From the IMG/VR virus record IMGVR_UViG_3300042556_001053, positions 50,444-114,443 of that record: DNA of 64,000 bases. One strand, given 5' to 3'. Below the pieces are notes generated by a model that did not search any database, was not told the DNA's origin, and saw only the letters and a program-made list of their open reading frames with translations. The DNA is from a virus. Shown in pieces: positions 17,558 through 24,263 of this stretch. Every line of letters starts with the position of its first letter. Within the stretch, counting starts at the first letter, position 1. The position numbers and the translations under genes are program-made.

Positions 17558-18277
17558 TTATCTAACAGATATATAAATAGATTTAGCAACCATTGAGGCA
17601 TCATTATCTGTCAATATTTGTGGTAGTCCGCCATAGTTTCTAACCATGTCATTTTCTATAAAAAAGGTGTGCTCTAATGACATGTCATATGAAAACTGAT
17701 ACTTTAGGTTTGCAGCAAAGGTAGTAGGCCAAAAGTCAGACTCTGGTATGTAAGTTCTAAACCAAACTTCAGTGTTGTTGGTAAGGGTAGTCAAAATAAT
17801 ATCATAACGGACTGTTACAATTGAGCCAACCTTTAGTGCTTTAAGGTTTATTTTTTGTGATTGTGAGTTATATAATGAAACGTTATTTTCTGGTAAATAA
17901 AGCTCGTTATTTTTACCCCTACAGTCAAAGCTAAAGCTAACCCAGCCGTCATTTCCTTTTGTAGCACCAAGAGTAATATTTTTTTGATCTTTGTTTGTAT
18001 AAAGAGCCCAACCAGTTCTTTGACCTGATGGAGACAAACTGCTTTCTCCTGCTATTCCATCCCTACCGTTTTTTCCATCTTTACCAGGTTTTCCAGGTTC
18101 TCCCTGTGGTCCTTGTTTGCCTTCTGGTCCAGAATCGCCTTTATCACCCTTTGGGCCCTGTTCTCCTTGTGGTCCAGGAACAGCTATGAAAGAAACTGAT
18201 TGCTCAAGTTGATAAGAGTTGTTTACATTGTCTGAATATTTTTTAGACTTCCCTGGAAAATCCATGCTAGTTGACAT
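17558..18277 (-). CDS. Collagen-like fibre protein
   Basis: 239 residues. Residues 35-79 are fifteen uninterrupted G-X-Y triplets (GPQGEQGPKGDKGDSG), giving a short collagen-like triple-helix stalk. The C-terminal ~150 residues form a predicted beta-rich head (WVSFSFDCRG...). Typical of phage side-tail fibres. Belongs to the second fibre block under the BppU-like gene. Confidence 0.8.
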   Translation of the reverse strand: MSTSMDFPGKSKKYSDNVNNSYQLEQSVSFIAVPGPQGEQGPKGDKGDSGPEGKQGPQGEPGKPGKDGKNGRDGIAGESSLSPSGQRTGWALYTNKDQKNITLGATKGNDGWVSFSFDCRGKNNELYLPENNVSLYNSQSQKINLKALKVGSIVTVRYDIILTTLTNNTEVWFRTYIPESDFWPTTFAANLKYQFSYDMSLEHTFFIENDMVRNYGGLPQILTDNDASMVAKSIYISVR

Positions 18278-18286
18278 GAATTGAAT

Positions 18287-18373
18287 CTATTTCTTTACCT
18301 TAAAAACCTTTTTTCCAATTTTAATAACTGGTGGAAGGTTTACTTGAGATACCTCAACTTTAATTACAGGCAT
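18287..18373 (-). CDS. 28-residue basic peptide
   Basis: MPVIKVEVSQVNLPP followed by a Lys-rich end. Its ATG overlaps the upstream stop in TAATG with GGAGG directly ahead, and its stop is 9 nt before the collagen-like gene. Translational coupling and spacing support it despite its size. Function unknown. Confidence 0.55.
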   Translation of the reverse strand: MPVIKVEVSQVNLPPVIKIGKKVFKVKK

Positions 18374-18774
18374 TATAAACCTCCAGGAGTTATGTCACCT
18401 AGAACACAAATTGTTCCAAGTACTGGAGTCCAAACAGTTGGCTCTATATCATCTTCTCCAGCAGGTATTGTTGCCTGTAGGTCAAATGGAAGTTCAGAAA
18501 CTATTGATGTATATTTTGTTCCCCAGTTTTTTGTTAAATCTGCTGATGCAAAAATTGTTGCTGTATGACCAGAAACTGTAACTGTTAACTCATCAAGAAA
18601 ATCACCAGACACGTCATAGGCCGTTGCTGCAAAGTCCCAATCCTCTATATCCCAGCCAGTGGCTTCATCATCTTCAAGAAATTGAACTGCTAGGCTTGAC
18701 GAATCTCCACGAACAACGGTCCACTGGATGTGAGCTGGAGTTGCTCCTAATTTTTCTATTGCTGGGGTACACAT
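18373..18774 (-). CDS. BppU-like baseplate/fibre attachment domain protein, paralogue
   Basis: 133 residues. 'HIQWTVVRGDSSSLAVQFLEDD...WDIEDWDF' aligns with the 5704-6117 protein (FVNWTFVKGDTAAFKVYLTDD...IPDWN), and both end in 'vW.p..G...vl.D.T'. Two copies at the heads of two separate fibre blocks suggest two distinct fibres docked by the same kind of adaptor. TATAAT lies 8 nt upstream of the start. Confidence 0.72.
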   Translation of the reverse strand: MCTPAIEKLGATPAHIQWTVVRGDSSSLAVQFLEDDEATGWDIEDWDFAATAYDVSGDFLDELTVTVSGHTATIFASADLTKNWGTKYTSIVSELPFDLQATIPAGEDDIEPTVWTPVLGTICVLGDITPGGL

Positions 18775-18799
18775 GTAACTGATTATACCATTAAATAAA

Positions 18800-18845
18800 G
18801 CTAGTACTCAGACGCAGTGGGGTGGGTTAGAATCTGAGTACTAGC
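18800..18845. repeat. 13-bp perfect inverted repeat with 20-nt loop
   Basis: GCTAGTACTCAGA (18800-18812) and TCTGAGTACTAGC (18833-18845). On the minus strand it is followed by TTTATTT, so it may terminate the leftward 19095-19361 transcript, but it also abuts the TATAAT box of 18373-18774 and could be an operator. The rest of the 18775-19094 gap is AT-rich with no gene that I can support. Confidence 0.6.
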
Positions 18846-19094
18846 AGGCTTAAAGTATAACATTATTTATTTAAGTATATACAATTTGGACATTTCAGAC
18901 ATAAAAATTTTATAAAGCCAGGGTATTTGGAATTGTTACCAAAAAGTTATAATTACTAATATACCAAATGTCCGAATTATGCCTATTCAATAAATTAATT
19001 ATGGTGTATACTTAAAATATATAAAGAAAAGAACTATATCTAAACAAGGTTTTTAAAAGATATATTTTATATAAAGGAAAATAGGAAAATTAGG

Positions 19095-19361
19095 TTAGTT
19101 GTCAGTCTTAGCGATATGCTTAATTAATATTCTGTACATCTCATCAAGCTTTGACTCTTGACGATTTCTAGATTCAATAGAATCCATTCTTTGCTCGTCT
19201 AAAGCAGCCTCTAGTCTATTAACCTGGTCTCTTAAGCTTGATCCAGAATTCGGCTTAAGCTCGCTTAGGTAATGTTTTACAAGCCATCTTACAGCTAAAC
19301 CAAATGATGAGACAATTGTAAGAATTGCTACAATCAACGAAGCCCAATCTTGAATTGTCAT
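19095..19361 (-). CDS. Holin-like membrane protein (DUF2746-like)
   Basis: 88 residues: one N-terminal transmembrane segment (SLIVAILTIVSSFGLAVRWLV, residues about 8-28), then a charged coiled-coil region with many Arg/Glu (RLEAALDEQRMDSIESRNRQ). The layout matches small actinophage membrane proteins next to fibre or lysis genes. Holin or membrane anchor is inference. Confidence 0.6.
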   Translation of the reverse strand: MTIQDWASLIVAILTIVSSFGLAVRWLVKHYLSELKPNSGSSLRDQVNRLEAALDEQRMDSIESRNRQESKLDEMYRILIKHIAKTDN

Positions 19362-19463
19362 AATAAGATAATTATATCATTATTTAAAATTAAGTTCGGC
19401 GGGTGGATATAAAAAATCAAAGTGCTGCCTTTAAGTTTCGCCAGTAAATGAATTGCATTAAAG

Positions 19464-19493
19464 TCGTCGCCGAAATAGAGATATCAAACCATC
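19464..19493. repeat. 30-bp inverted partner of 33394-33423
   Basis: Reverse complement matches 33394-33423 at 27 of 30 positions and contains a TCAAACC iteron. A second shared piece, TTAAGTTCGGCGG (about 19391-19403), matches the reverse complement of 33418-33430. The two loci bound the mostly plus-strand 19.5-33.4 kb segment. Confidence 0.7.
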
Positions 19494-19510
19494 ACACAGA
19501 CAACATAGGA

Positions 19511-19540
19511 TTGACACAATCCAAGCATGTCTGATACAAT
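19511..19540 (+). promoter_or_regulatory. Promoter of 19549-20154 operon
   Basis: TTGACA (19511-19516), 18-nt spacer, TACAAT (19535-19540); the ATG is 9 nt after the -10 box, so the 5' leader would be only 2-3 nt. Confidence 0.65.
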
Positions 19541-19548
19541 GGAATTCT

Positions 19549-20154
19549 ATGCATGATGAATTAAAAAATACTTTAATAGGTGGTTTGCTAGGAAAGCTGG
19601 CAATCCATCATTCGGTATATCGTTTACCGTGTACAAGTGAATATCTAGAAGAACTTGTATCTGATGTGCTAAACGAAAACGGTATGCCAAATGACTGGAA
19701 GCCTGATAGAAGCCATAGCGTCAGCATAGACATGACATTAGAGTCAGGTGAGAGTATTAGTGTCAAGTCAGGAAGATATGACCCAGAGAAGGCTACATTG
19801 GTTATATCTGGGTCTAGGCTGGGCAAACACGAGACATTAGAGAAGATGGTAGAGTCTGTTGCTTCTACACATGCTGATTACTATGTGTGTTTAGCCAAAG
19901 CAGACCAGGATTGGTCTCATATCCCGTCAAAAAATGAGATCAAGACATATCATTTATTTGTCTTTGAAGCATCAAAATTAGATTATGGTTTTGAGCATTG
20001 GTCAAGAAAAGAATCTAAGCATGGCAAAGGTTATAAGTACGTAATGGATATACCAGGTATGTCAGCTACTATACGTCCTACTATGTCTCATCAGTTGTGG
20101 ACTACGGTATCTTGTGATATCATTGGTATACCAACAAAATTGGAGATACTGTGA
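19549..20154 (+). CDS. Hypothetical protein, possible PD-(D/E)XK-type nuclease
   Basis: 201 residues. EYLEELVSDVLN is a helix, followed by 'SIDMTLESGESISVKSG', where Asp, Glu and Lys sit as in restriction-endonuclease-like folds (D...E/S-x-K). This is a weak motif match without a second confirming residue. First of three short plus-strand genes behind a near-leaderless promoter; GTGA overlap with the next gene. Confidence 0.45.
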   Translation: MHDELKNTLIGGLLGKLAIHHSVYRLPCTSEYLEELVSDVLNENGMPNDWKPDRSHSVSIDMTLESGESISVKSGRYDPEKATLVISGSRLGKHETLEKMVESVASTHADYYVCLAKADQDWSHIPSKNEIKTYHLFVFEASKLDYGFEHWSRKESKHGKGYKYVMDIPGMSATIRPTMSHQLWTTVSCDIIGIPTKLEIL

Positions 20155-20348
20155 GCGACGATGTTCGTCCTTGGGATCTGTTTAACGGATCTCCTAGGAG
20201 CCCAGAAGAGCTTGCAGCATACCGTCTACAAATTTGTACTGGATGTGAATTCTTTCGTAAAAGAACACAGACATGCAGAAAGTGTGGATGTTTTATGAAA
20301 CTTAAGACGACACTGGAACACGCCAAGTGTCCTATACAGAAATGGTGA
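20151..20348 (+). CDS. Small zinc-binding protein (C-x2-C pairs)
   Basis: 65 residues, GTG start overlapping the upstream stop (GTGA). Cys pattern ICTGCEFF...TCRKCGCFM...KCPIQKW (C29-x2-C32, C41-x2-C44-x-C46, Cys near the end) fits the DUF6171-like zinc proteins common in phages. Function unknown. Confidence 0.65.
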   Translation: MSDDVRPWDLFNGSPRSPEELAAYRLQICTGCEFFRKRTQTCRKCGCFMKLKTTLEHAKCPIQKW

Positions 20349-20354
20349 TACAAT

Positions 20355-20540
20355 ATGAATGATCAAGAAATAGTTGCGTTTATGGTTGATAGTCTCAATG
20401 CAGACAATCGTGCTATATGTCAAAACAATGGAATGGATCCAGCAGAGATTGAGAAATCAATTGAGCAAAGCCAACAGTCACTCGTCTTCATGATGGGTAA
20501 CTTATACGTCAAGATGAAGGAGAAAAACCTAATTGCTTAA
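20355..20540 (+). CDS. Hypothetical protein, 61 aa
   Basis: MNDQEIVAFMVDSLNADNRAI; acidic, helical (IEKSIEQSQQSLVFMMGNLYVK). A TACAAT box (20349-20354) abuts the ATG. Third gene of the short operon. I do not recognise it. Confidence 0.55.
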   Translation: MNDQEIVAFMVDSLNADNRAICQNNGMDPAEIEKSIEQSQQSLVFMMGNLYVKMKEKNLIA

Positions 20541-20712
20541 ATATTATTTTACTCCAACTGCAGAAGCAATTGCTGAAACTAAGCTAGATATTTCTGGCAA
20601 TGAGGATACAATTTATTTTGTTGTTCGTGCAGAATCAAGAGAAGAAGCTCAAGAGTTTGCAATATCTATAATTAATATGAACAACTGGGAGCTAAGTCAC
20701 TCAGAAGAGTAA
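20533..20712 (+). CDS. Hypothetical protein with TTG start, 59 aa
   Basis: No ATG is available before an internal Met, but TTG 20533 has AGGAG about 10 nt upstream and overlaps the previous gene by 8 nt. Product: LKYYFTPTAEAIAETKLD...TIYFVVRAESREEAQEFA; the strand-helix pattern 'y.V.a.s.eEA..fA' is typical of small phage alpha/beta proteins. Its 3' end overlaps the convergent gene at 20697. Confidence 0.5.
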   Translation: MLKYYFTPTAEAIAETKLDISGNEDTIYFVVRAESREEAQEFAISIINMNNWELSHSEE

Positions 20713-20870
20713 TCTTCCCAAAACTTGTCTCTGCCCATATTGTCTCTATTAGGCATATGGGTAGATTCTTTTTCGGAGCAATTTATGCATACCGTTTCTG
20801 AAAAAATTTTTGTTTGCAAGTTGTCATCTTCAAAATTAATAGATGCTTCAAGATTATCTAGTATACCCAT
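20697..20870 (-). CDS. Small CxxC protein, 57 aa
   Basis: MGILDNLEASINFEDDNLQT, with a single VCINCSEK Cys pair at residues 28-31. Start overlaps the upstream stop as TAATG, which supports it. Ends antisense to the last 16 nt of the gene at 20533-20712. Confidence 0.5.
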   Translation of the reverse strand: MGILDNLEASINFEDDNLQTKIFSETVCINCSEKESTHMPNRDNMGRDKFWEDYSSE

Positions 20871-21475
20871 TATTTCACCTTTTCATAGTAGCGCTCATAT
20901 AGCTTGTCTATATTTGCTTGAATAGCGTCAATGTCTTCTTTATAGTTATTTAAAAACATTTGTTCTACTTCTTCTTTTTCTTTTGCACTTTCTCTTGGAA
21001 AATTGCTTAAATAGGGATTTGCCAACTCTGGCTTTTCACCAATCTTTTCTATAATTTGTTCAGCAGTTAATATTTGGTTTACGCTGTATTTGTATGTTCT
21101 GCCAATAACCTTTATCACTGCATTATGGTCTTTAGTAAACTCATGAAATGGTGCTATGAATAGATCTTCGTTATCTAGTAGATATTGTGTATAATCTTTA
21201 TACCTCTGCAACACAACTTCTGTATCAGCATATAGTCCAGTGTTATGTTTATTCAAACCATTTGCAATTGCATAATCCTTATATATTTTTCCAGATACTA
21301 GTGATGGCAGAGCATCTCTTAGTGGCACTACAAATGGATAATCTAAGTTTCTGTTTTCTAGTGCTTCTATTTTATGTGACCATAAAGGTACAGCTTGAAT
21401 ACATAGTGTGTAACCTATTGCCCCAGCTAGAAATGTATTTCCTGATCTCTCTAGTCCGTCTATGTAGATTTTCAT
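20870..21475 (-). CDS. Sulfotransferase-like P-loop protein
   Basis: 201 residues from ATG 21475 (MKIYIDGLERSGNTFLA), chosen because TATACT lies exactly 7 nt upstream (leaderless). 'GLERSGNTFLA' resembles the PAPS-binding 5' loop of sulfotransferases (G-x-P-R-S-G-T/N-T) and the stretch FVVPLRDALPSLVSG the second substrate loop. Paralogue at 38125-38775 (SGYPRSGNTF). A nucleotide-kinase-like role cannot be excluded. Confidence 0.6.
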   Translation of the reverse strand: MKIYIDGLERSGNTFLAGAIGYTLCIQAVPLWSHKIEALENRNLDYPFVVPLRDALPSLVSGKIYKDYAIANGLNKHNTGLYADTEVVLQRYKDYTQYLLDNEDLFIAPFHEFTKDHNAVIKVIGRTYKYSVNQILTAEQIIEKIGEKPELANPYLSNFPRESAKEKEEVEQMFLNNYKEDIDAIQANIDKLYERYYEKVK

Positions 21476-21569
21476 ATTATTAGTATACCGCAAAATCTGA
21501 AAAAGTTTTTGTTTTCTGATAGGCAAAAAGAATCTTGCGCTTTGCAGATACAGTATATTTAGATCAGTA

Positions 21570-21662
21570 TTAGTCTTGAGGCTTAGAGCTGTGTGGCTCA
21601 GTGCATGTGCACCCAGCGCAGCAGAATCGGTCTCTTGGCATGACTACGGTTGTTTCTTCCAT
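21570..21662 (-). CDS. 30-residue Cys-rich peptide
   Basis: MEETTVVMPRDRFCCAGCTC..., with CC-x2-C-x-C in eleven residues suggesting metal binding. Leaderless: TATAAT at 21669-21674 ends 7 nt before the ATG. No Shine-Dalgarno. Small size limits confidence. Confidence 0.4.
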   Translation of the reverse strand: MEETTVVMPRDRFCCAGCTCTEPHSSKPQD

Positions 21663-21799
21663 GGATTTATTATAGCACAGAATATCGTAAATTCACTTTG
21701 CCAAAAATCTGAATATTTTGTAGCTTTGTATGATACACGTATACAGGAAAAAAATACAAAAAAAATAGTGAGCACACTGTTGTATGCCCACCATCTTAA

Positions 21800-21904
21800 T
21801 TATTTACACTTACAGGGGTCTATGCGTGTTGTGTTGCCATCAAATAGAATGATGCCTGTGTCTCCACATGTCTCGCATGTGTGTGCGTAGAGTGCTGATG
21901 TCAT
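21800..21904 (-). CDS. 34-residue zinc-binding peptide
   Basis: MTSALYAHTCETCGDTGIILF...PCKCK: one C-x2-C and a C-terminal C-x-C. ATGA overlap with the upstream membrane peptide gene supports it. Last of a four-gene leftward mini-operon (22490-21800). Confidence 0.5.
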   Translation of the reverse strand: MTSALYAHTCETCGDTGIILFDGNTTRIDPCKCK

Positions 21905-22044
21905 TTAGTAGCCTTTCGTACTGTATAGAATTTATACCCTGCAATAATAACTGCGCTAGTCAATAGCATTGCCCATGATAGGGATAGATAGATGAAGTCA
22001 CCTGCATCAAGCATGAAGCCATAGTCATTGAGTTCAATAGTCAT
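21901..22044 (-). CDS. 47-residue single-pass membrane peptide
   Basis: MTIELNDYGFMLDAGDFIYL followed by a hydrophobic segment (SLSWAMLLTSAVIIAGYKFY), then KATK. One transmembrane helix with a basic C-terminus. 3-nt gap to the gene upstream and ATGA overlap downstream. Confidence 0.5.
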   Translation of the reverse strand: MTIELNDYGFMLDAGDFIYLSLSWAMLLTSAVIIAGYKFYTVRKATK

Positions 22045-22047
22045 TGC

Positions 22048-22221
22048 TTACTTACCTGCCTCAATCTTTTGAATGTTAGCGGTGAACTTCTTGACCTTGC
22101 CTAGGTCGCTATCGTTTAGTGATGCGATGAGGTGGTCAATAGCCTTGACCTCATGTGCGATGTTGTCAATGCTTAGTAGTTTAGAGCCCTGCCAAATTGA
22201 GTAAGTGATTGTCATTGTCAT
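22048..22221 (-). CDS. Hypothetical protein, 57 aa
   Basis: MTMTITYSIWQGSKLLSIDN..., helical with a mid-protein HEVKAIDHLIASLND amphipathic helix. AAGAAAGAAG purine tract upstream. Transcribed from the promoter at 22262-22290. Confidence 0.5.
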   Translation of the reverse strand: MTMTITYSIWQGSKLLSIDNIAHEVKAIDHLIASLNDSDLGKVKKFTANIQKIEAGK

Positions 22222-22261
22222 TGTCTGTTCTTCTTTCTTTAGTTAGTTTGTTATAGTGATA

Positions 22262-22290
22262 ATACTAGTAGGGATAGGGGTAAAAGTCAA
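22262..22290 (-). promoter_or_regulatory. Leftward promoter of 22221-21800
   Basis: Minus strand TTGACT (22290-22285), 17-nt spacer, TAGTAT (22267-22262). The CRP-like site at 22301-22316 is centred 53.5 bp upstream of the predicted start (22255). Confidence 0.6.
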
Positions 22291-22300
22291 GCCTTTAGCG

Positions 22301-22316
22301 TGTGGTGTTGGTCACA
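22301..22316. promoter_or_regulatory. CRP/GlxR-like operator
   Basis: TGTGG-TGTTGG-TCACA, one mismatch from the TGTGA-N6-TCACA consensus. Abuts the stop of 22317-22490 and lies at -53.5 relative to the leftward start at 22255. Confidence 0.6.
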
Positions 22317-22490
22317 CTACCAGCCAAGCACACGCTTGCGGTAGGCTTCTACCTCAGCAATCTGCTCTGGTGTAGCGTTGCGGTATGCCTGAACGCTCTC
22401 TCTAATCCAAGGGGACTTAGCCATAGCCGCCTCATGCTGTACCGCATAGCGTGCTTGCTGTTCTGCTCTTACTCTGTTTAGTGTATCCAT
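22317..22490 (-). CDS. Hypothetical helical protein, 57 aa
   Basis: Start at ATG 22490 (MDTLNRVRAEQQARYAVQHE) with AAAGGTG upstream; the longer frame to 22592 runs through the promoter and was rejected. Mostly amphipathic helix, ending AEVEAYRKRVLGW. Driven by the leftward TTGTCAG promoter at 22526-22548. Confidence 0.5.
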   Translation of the reverse strand: MDTLNRVRAEQQARYAVQHEAAMAKSPWIRESVQAYRNATPEQIAEVEAYRKRVLGW

Positions 22491-22525
22491 TTGATGAACA
22501 CCTTTCTTTAGTTTGTTATAGTAGA

Positions 22526-22548
22526 ATACTATCACACTACCCTGACAA
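22526..22548 (-). promoter_or_regulatory. Leftward TTGTCA-N11-TAGTAT promoter
   Basis: Minus strand TTGTCA (22548-22543), 11 nt, TAGTAT (22531-22526); a TTGCAT -35-like hexamer precedes it. Divergent partner of the promoter at 22671-22693. CRP-like site 22576-22591 lies 64.5 bp upstream of its predicted start (22519). Confidence 0.6.
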
Positions 22549-22575
22549 ATGCAAGTCCAAACACGGCGTGTCGCA

Positions 22576-22591
22576 TGTGATGTGTACCACA
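22576..22591. promoter_or_regulatory. CRP/GlxR-like operator
   Basis: TGTGA-TGTGTA-CCACA, one mismatch from consensus, inside the divergent 22.55-22.67 kb control region. Confidence 0.6.
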
Positions 22592-22606
22592 TCGCCTCGG
22601 GCCCCC

Positions 22607-22622
22607 TGTGGTGTAGGTCACA
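22607..22622. promoter_or_regulatory. CRP/GlxR-like operator
   Basis: TGTGG-TGTAGG-TCACA, preceded by the recurring CTCGGGCCCC motif. Centred 85.5 bp upstream of the predicted rightward start at 22700. Confidence 0.65.
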
Positions 22623-22638
22623 TGTGTTCTACGTCACA
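22623..22638. promoter_or_regulatory. CRP/GlxR-like operator, tandem second site
   Basis: TGTGT-TCTACG-TCACA, directly adjoining the previous site (22607-22622). Off the helical face used by the others, so possibly a competing or leftward-acting site. Confidence 0.5.
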
Positions 22639-22670
22639 ATGTCCTAAATGTCCGTTTTGTACCCCCCAAT

Positions 22671-22693
22671 TTGTCAGACCCCCCTGTTATACT
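22671..22693 (+). promoter_or_regulatory. TTGTCA-N11-TATACT promoter
   Basis: TTGTCA 22671-22676, TATACT 22688-22693, predicted start 22700. Heads the operon 22744-23344. Confidence 0.65.
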
Positions 22694-22743
22694 TACTAGT
22701 ATAAAGAAAGTTAAAAAGGTTTTAACTAAGAAAGGAAAACAAA

Positions 22744-22968
22744 ATGTTTTCACTAAAATACAAAGTAGAGTATAACTCTAATCCTAACTACCCTCTATCA
22801 AAAGAGTTTGGTAATGTTTCTCTAACAGTACCTAGCGAGGTCTACGCTAATGAATACTTAGACCTAGTATCTCAAAGAGGTACTATCCTAGAAGTTTCTC
22901 TAACAGAGTTAGAAAACTACACACCTAGCAATCGTCAGGTGTACGCTACTACTAGAAGTTGGGAGTAA
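22744..22968 (+). CDS. Hypothetical small protein, 74 aa
   Basis: MFSLKYKVEYNSNPNYPLSKE...VYATTRSWE; alternating hydrophobic beta-strand pattern, no motif. AAGAAAGGAAAAC ribosome site upstream. First gene of the leading early operon. Confidence 0.6.
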   Translation: MFSLKYKVEYNSNPNYPLSKEFGNVSLTVPSEVYANEYLDLVSQRGTILEVSLTELENYTPSNRQVYATTRSWE

Positions 22969-22973
22969 TCGTA

Positions 22974-23120
22974 ATGGATACTTATAACAGAATTCTTAAA
23001 GAGCAACAAGAAAAAAGACTTGCTCAATTAGAAAAAAATAAGGCTAGCATAGAGGCTATGTTCTCTAGCAATAGTCGCCCTCTAAATAATAATCATGAAT
23101 TAAAGAAAGTAGAAAACTAA
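22974..23120 (+). CDS. Hypothetical coiled-coil peptide, 48 aa
   Basis: MDTYNRILKEQQEKRLAQLE... is a charged helix. 5-nt gap to the upstream stop and TAATG overlap with the next gene. Confidence 0.55.
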   Translation: MDTYNRILKEQQEKRLAQLEKNKASIEAMFSSNSRPLNNNHELKKVEN

Positions 23121-23281
23121 TGAGTCACTATGTAAATGTTAAATCAGTTTGTGGAAACGCAACTGCTGCAATTGACATGTATGATTTAGAACTAAACAAC
23201 GAAATTGTTTGTTGTGACAATTGCAAATCAATTTTGATTTGTCGTAATGCTTGGAACGAATTGTATAAGGAGAATAAATAA
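23120..23281 (+). CDS. Small Cys-rich protein, 53 aa
   Basis: Cys at residues 11, 31, 32, 35 and 41 (VCCDNCKSILIC) suggest one zinc knuckle. TAATG coupling upstream, AAGGAG within its end serves the next gene. Confidence 0.5.
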   Translation: MSHYVNVKSVCGNATAAIDMYDLELNNEIVCCDNCKSILICRNAWNELYKENK

Positions 23282-23344
23282 ATGTTAGTTGTAATGATTG
23301 CAATGTTGGTGTTTGGTTTTCTTTACTACCATAGTAATTTATAA
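23282..23344 (+). CDS. 20-residue membrane peptide
   Basis: MLVVMIAMLVFGFLYYHSNL is essentially one transmembrane helix. AAGGAG lies 7 nt upstream and it begins immediately after the previous stop. A similar 19-residue peptide is at 26540-26599. Confidence 0.4.
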   Translation: MLVVMIAMLVFGFLYYHSNL

Positions 23345-23380
23345 ACATGCAACGCACTGCATAAAAAAGCTCGGGGCTTC

Positions 23381-23396
23381 TGTGGTGTAGATCACA
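23381..23396. promoter_or_regulatory. CRP/GlxR-like operator
   Basis: TGTGG-TGTAGA-TCACA, preceded by AAAAAAGCTCGGGG. Centred 64.5 bp upstream of the predicted start at 23453. Confidence 0.65.
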
Positions 23397-23417
23397 TTTA
23401 AGTTACGGCGTGTCGCC

Positions 23418-23446
23418 TTGACTTTTTGACTTTTATCGTGTAGTAT
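23418..23446 (+). promoter_or_regulatory. Sigma70-type promoter
   Basis: TTGACT (23418-23423), 17-nt spacer, TAGTAT (23441-23446). First of two promoters ahead of 23599; transcript would carry a 150-nt leader with the second operator. Confidence 0.6.
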
Positions 23447-23499
23447 TCTACTTATACAATTAAATAAAGATAAATCAGGCAGTGAGCCTAGCAAATAAG

Positions 23500-23515
23500 T
23501 GTGATGCAAATCACA
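23500..23515. promoter_or_regulatory. CRP/GlxR-like operator, perfect consensus
   Basis: TGTGA-TGCAAA-TCACA, exact half-sites. Flanked by a direct repeat GAGCCTAGC(A/G)AATAA at 23483-23497 and 23518-23532. Centred 64.5 bp upstream of the predicted start 23572. Confidence 0.75.
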
Positions 23516-23542
23516 ATGAGCCTAGCGAATAAATGCCCTAAT

Positions 23543-23565
23543 TTGTCAGTACCCCCTGATAGGAT
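23543..23565 (+). promoter_or_regulatory. TTGTCA-N11-TAGGAT promoter
   Basis: TTGTCA 23543-23548, TAGGAT 23560-23565. Heads the operon 23599-24202. Confidence 0.65.
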
Positions 23566-23598
23566 AGTCTTATCAATTAAACGAAAGGAAGTCACTCA

Positions 23599-23784
23599 AT
23601 GACTTACACTGTAACACTAGAAACCTTTAATGGTTCAGTAAAGAAAATCGCTCTACCTTCACGAGGTGCTGTTGCTCAATTTATTTCACAGTATCCTAAC
23701 ACTCTACCTGTTGGCGTATCTGTCAAGGTCGCTTGCGACTCTCTTGCAATTTCTGGAACACTACGAGGAAAGGCTTCACTATAA
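23599..23784 (+). CDS. Hypothetical small protein, 61 aa
   Basis: MTYTVTLETFNGSVKKIALPS; beta-rich, with VAQFISQYPNTLP helix in the middle, the pattern of many small phage host-takeover proteins. ACGAAAGGAAG ribosome site. TAATG coupled to the next gene. Confidence 0.6.
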   Translation: MTYTVTLETFNGSVKKIALPSRGAVAQFISQYPNTLPVGVSVKVACDSLAISGTLRGKASL

Positions 23785-23987
23785 TGAAAATTGAACACAA
23801 TCTAAAGTTTGTCACAGAGTTTGCAGAGGGCCATCCTGTAACAATGCAGATGAGTGCACTACCTGAAACACTACGCATTCAAATGCTTGAGTCAATGCTA
23901 AAAGAGTTAATCGCTCCAAAGTTAGGACCTATCCTTGATGAAATTAACGCAGGCGGGTCCTATGCAATTCTAAAGGTGGTTCAGTAA
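23784..23987 (+). CDS. Hypothetical protein, 67 aa
   Basis: Start at ATG 23784 (MKIEHNLKFVTEF) overlapping the upstream stop; the longer frame from 23733 runs inside the previous gene. Helical LRIQMLESMLKELIAP centre. Unknown. Confidence 0.55.
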   Translation: MKIEHNLKFVTEFAEGHPVTMQMSALPETLRIQMLESMLKELIAPKLGPILDEINAGGSYAILKVVQ

Positions 23988-24202
23988 TGATGACACGCAA
24001 AGACTATGTAGCAACTGCAGAAATTTTAAATAAGTTTGCTGACAGAATTGATTCACATGAATTCAATGATTTAGTTTTTGAATTTGGTGAAATGTTTTTA
24101 GCGGACAATCAAAGATTTGTTGTAGAAAAATTTGAAAGTGCTTGCTATGAAAATACAATGTCACACATTCAACAATCAACAAGATACAATCCTAACTTGT
24201 AA
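23987..24202 (+). CDS. Hypothetical acidic protein, 71 aa
   Basis: MMTRKDYVATAEILNKFADR...; reads as a helical 'dY...A.iL' protein of the type common in actinophage early regions. Last gene before the first conserved 3' hairpin. Confidence 0.55.
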   Translation: MMTRKDYVATAEILNKFADRIDSHEFNDLVFEFGEMFLADNQRFVVEKFESACYENTMSHIQQSTRYNPNL

Positions 24203-24213
24203 AATAAAAAACC

Positions 24214-24236
24214 TAAGCAAGTTTTAAAACTGCTTG
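24214..24236 (+). ncRNA. 3' conserved hairpin, copy 1
   Basis: Stem AAGCA/TGCTT (24215-24219, 24231-24235), 11-nt loop ending TAAAAC. 12 nt after the operon stop. Same loop motif as copies at 26907, 27946, 29160 and 42135, with a compensatory A-T base pair here. Confidence 0.65.
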
Positions 24237-24263
24237 ATCTTTTCAAATAAAAAAGCTCGGGGG

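Noticed and set aside
18281-18568. Plus-strand frame in the second fibre block
   Set aside because: Antisense of the BppU-like gene and its peptide; no promoter or ribosome site.
21576-21890. Plus-strand 104-codon frame
   Set aside because: Runs through two minus-strand peptide genes that have coupled starts and a leaderless promoter; Cys/Ser codon use looks random.
22451-22699. Plus-strand frame through the divergent control region
   Set aside because: It covers several promoters and operators and has no ribosome site.
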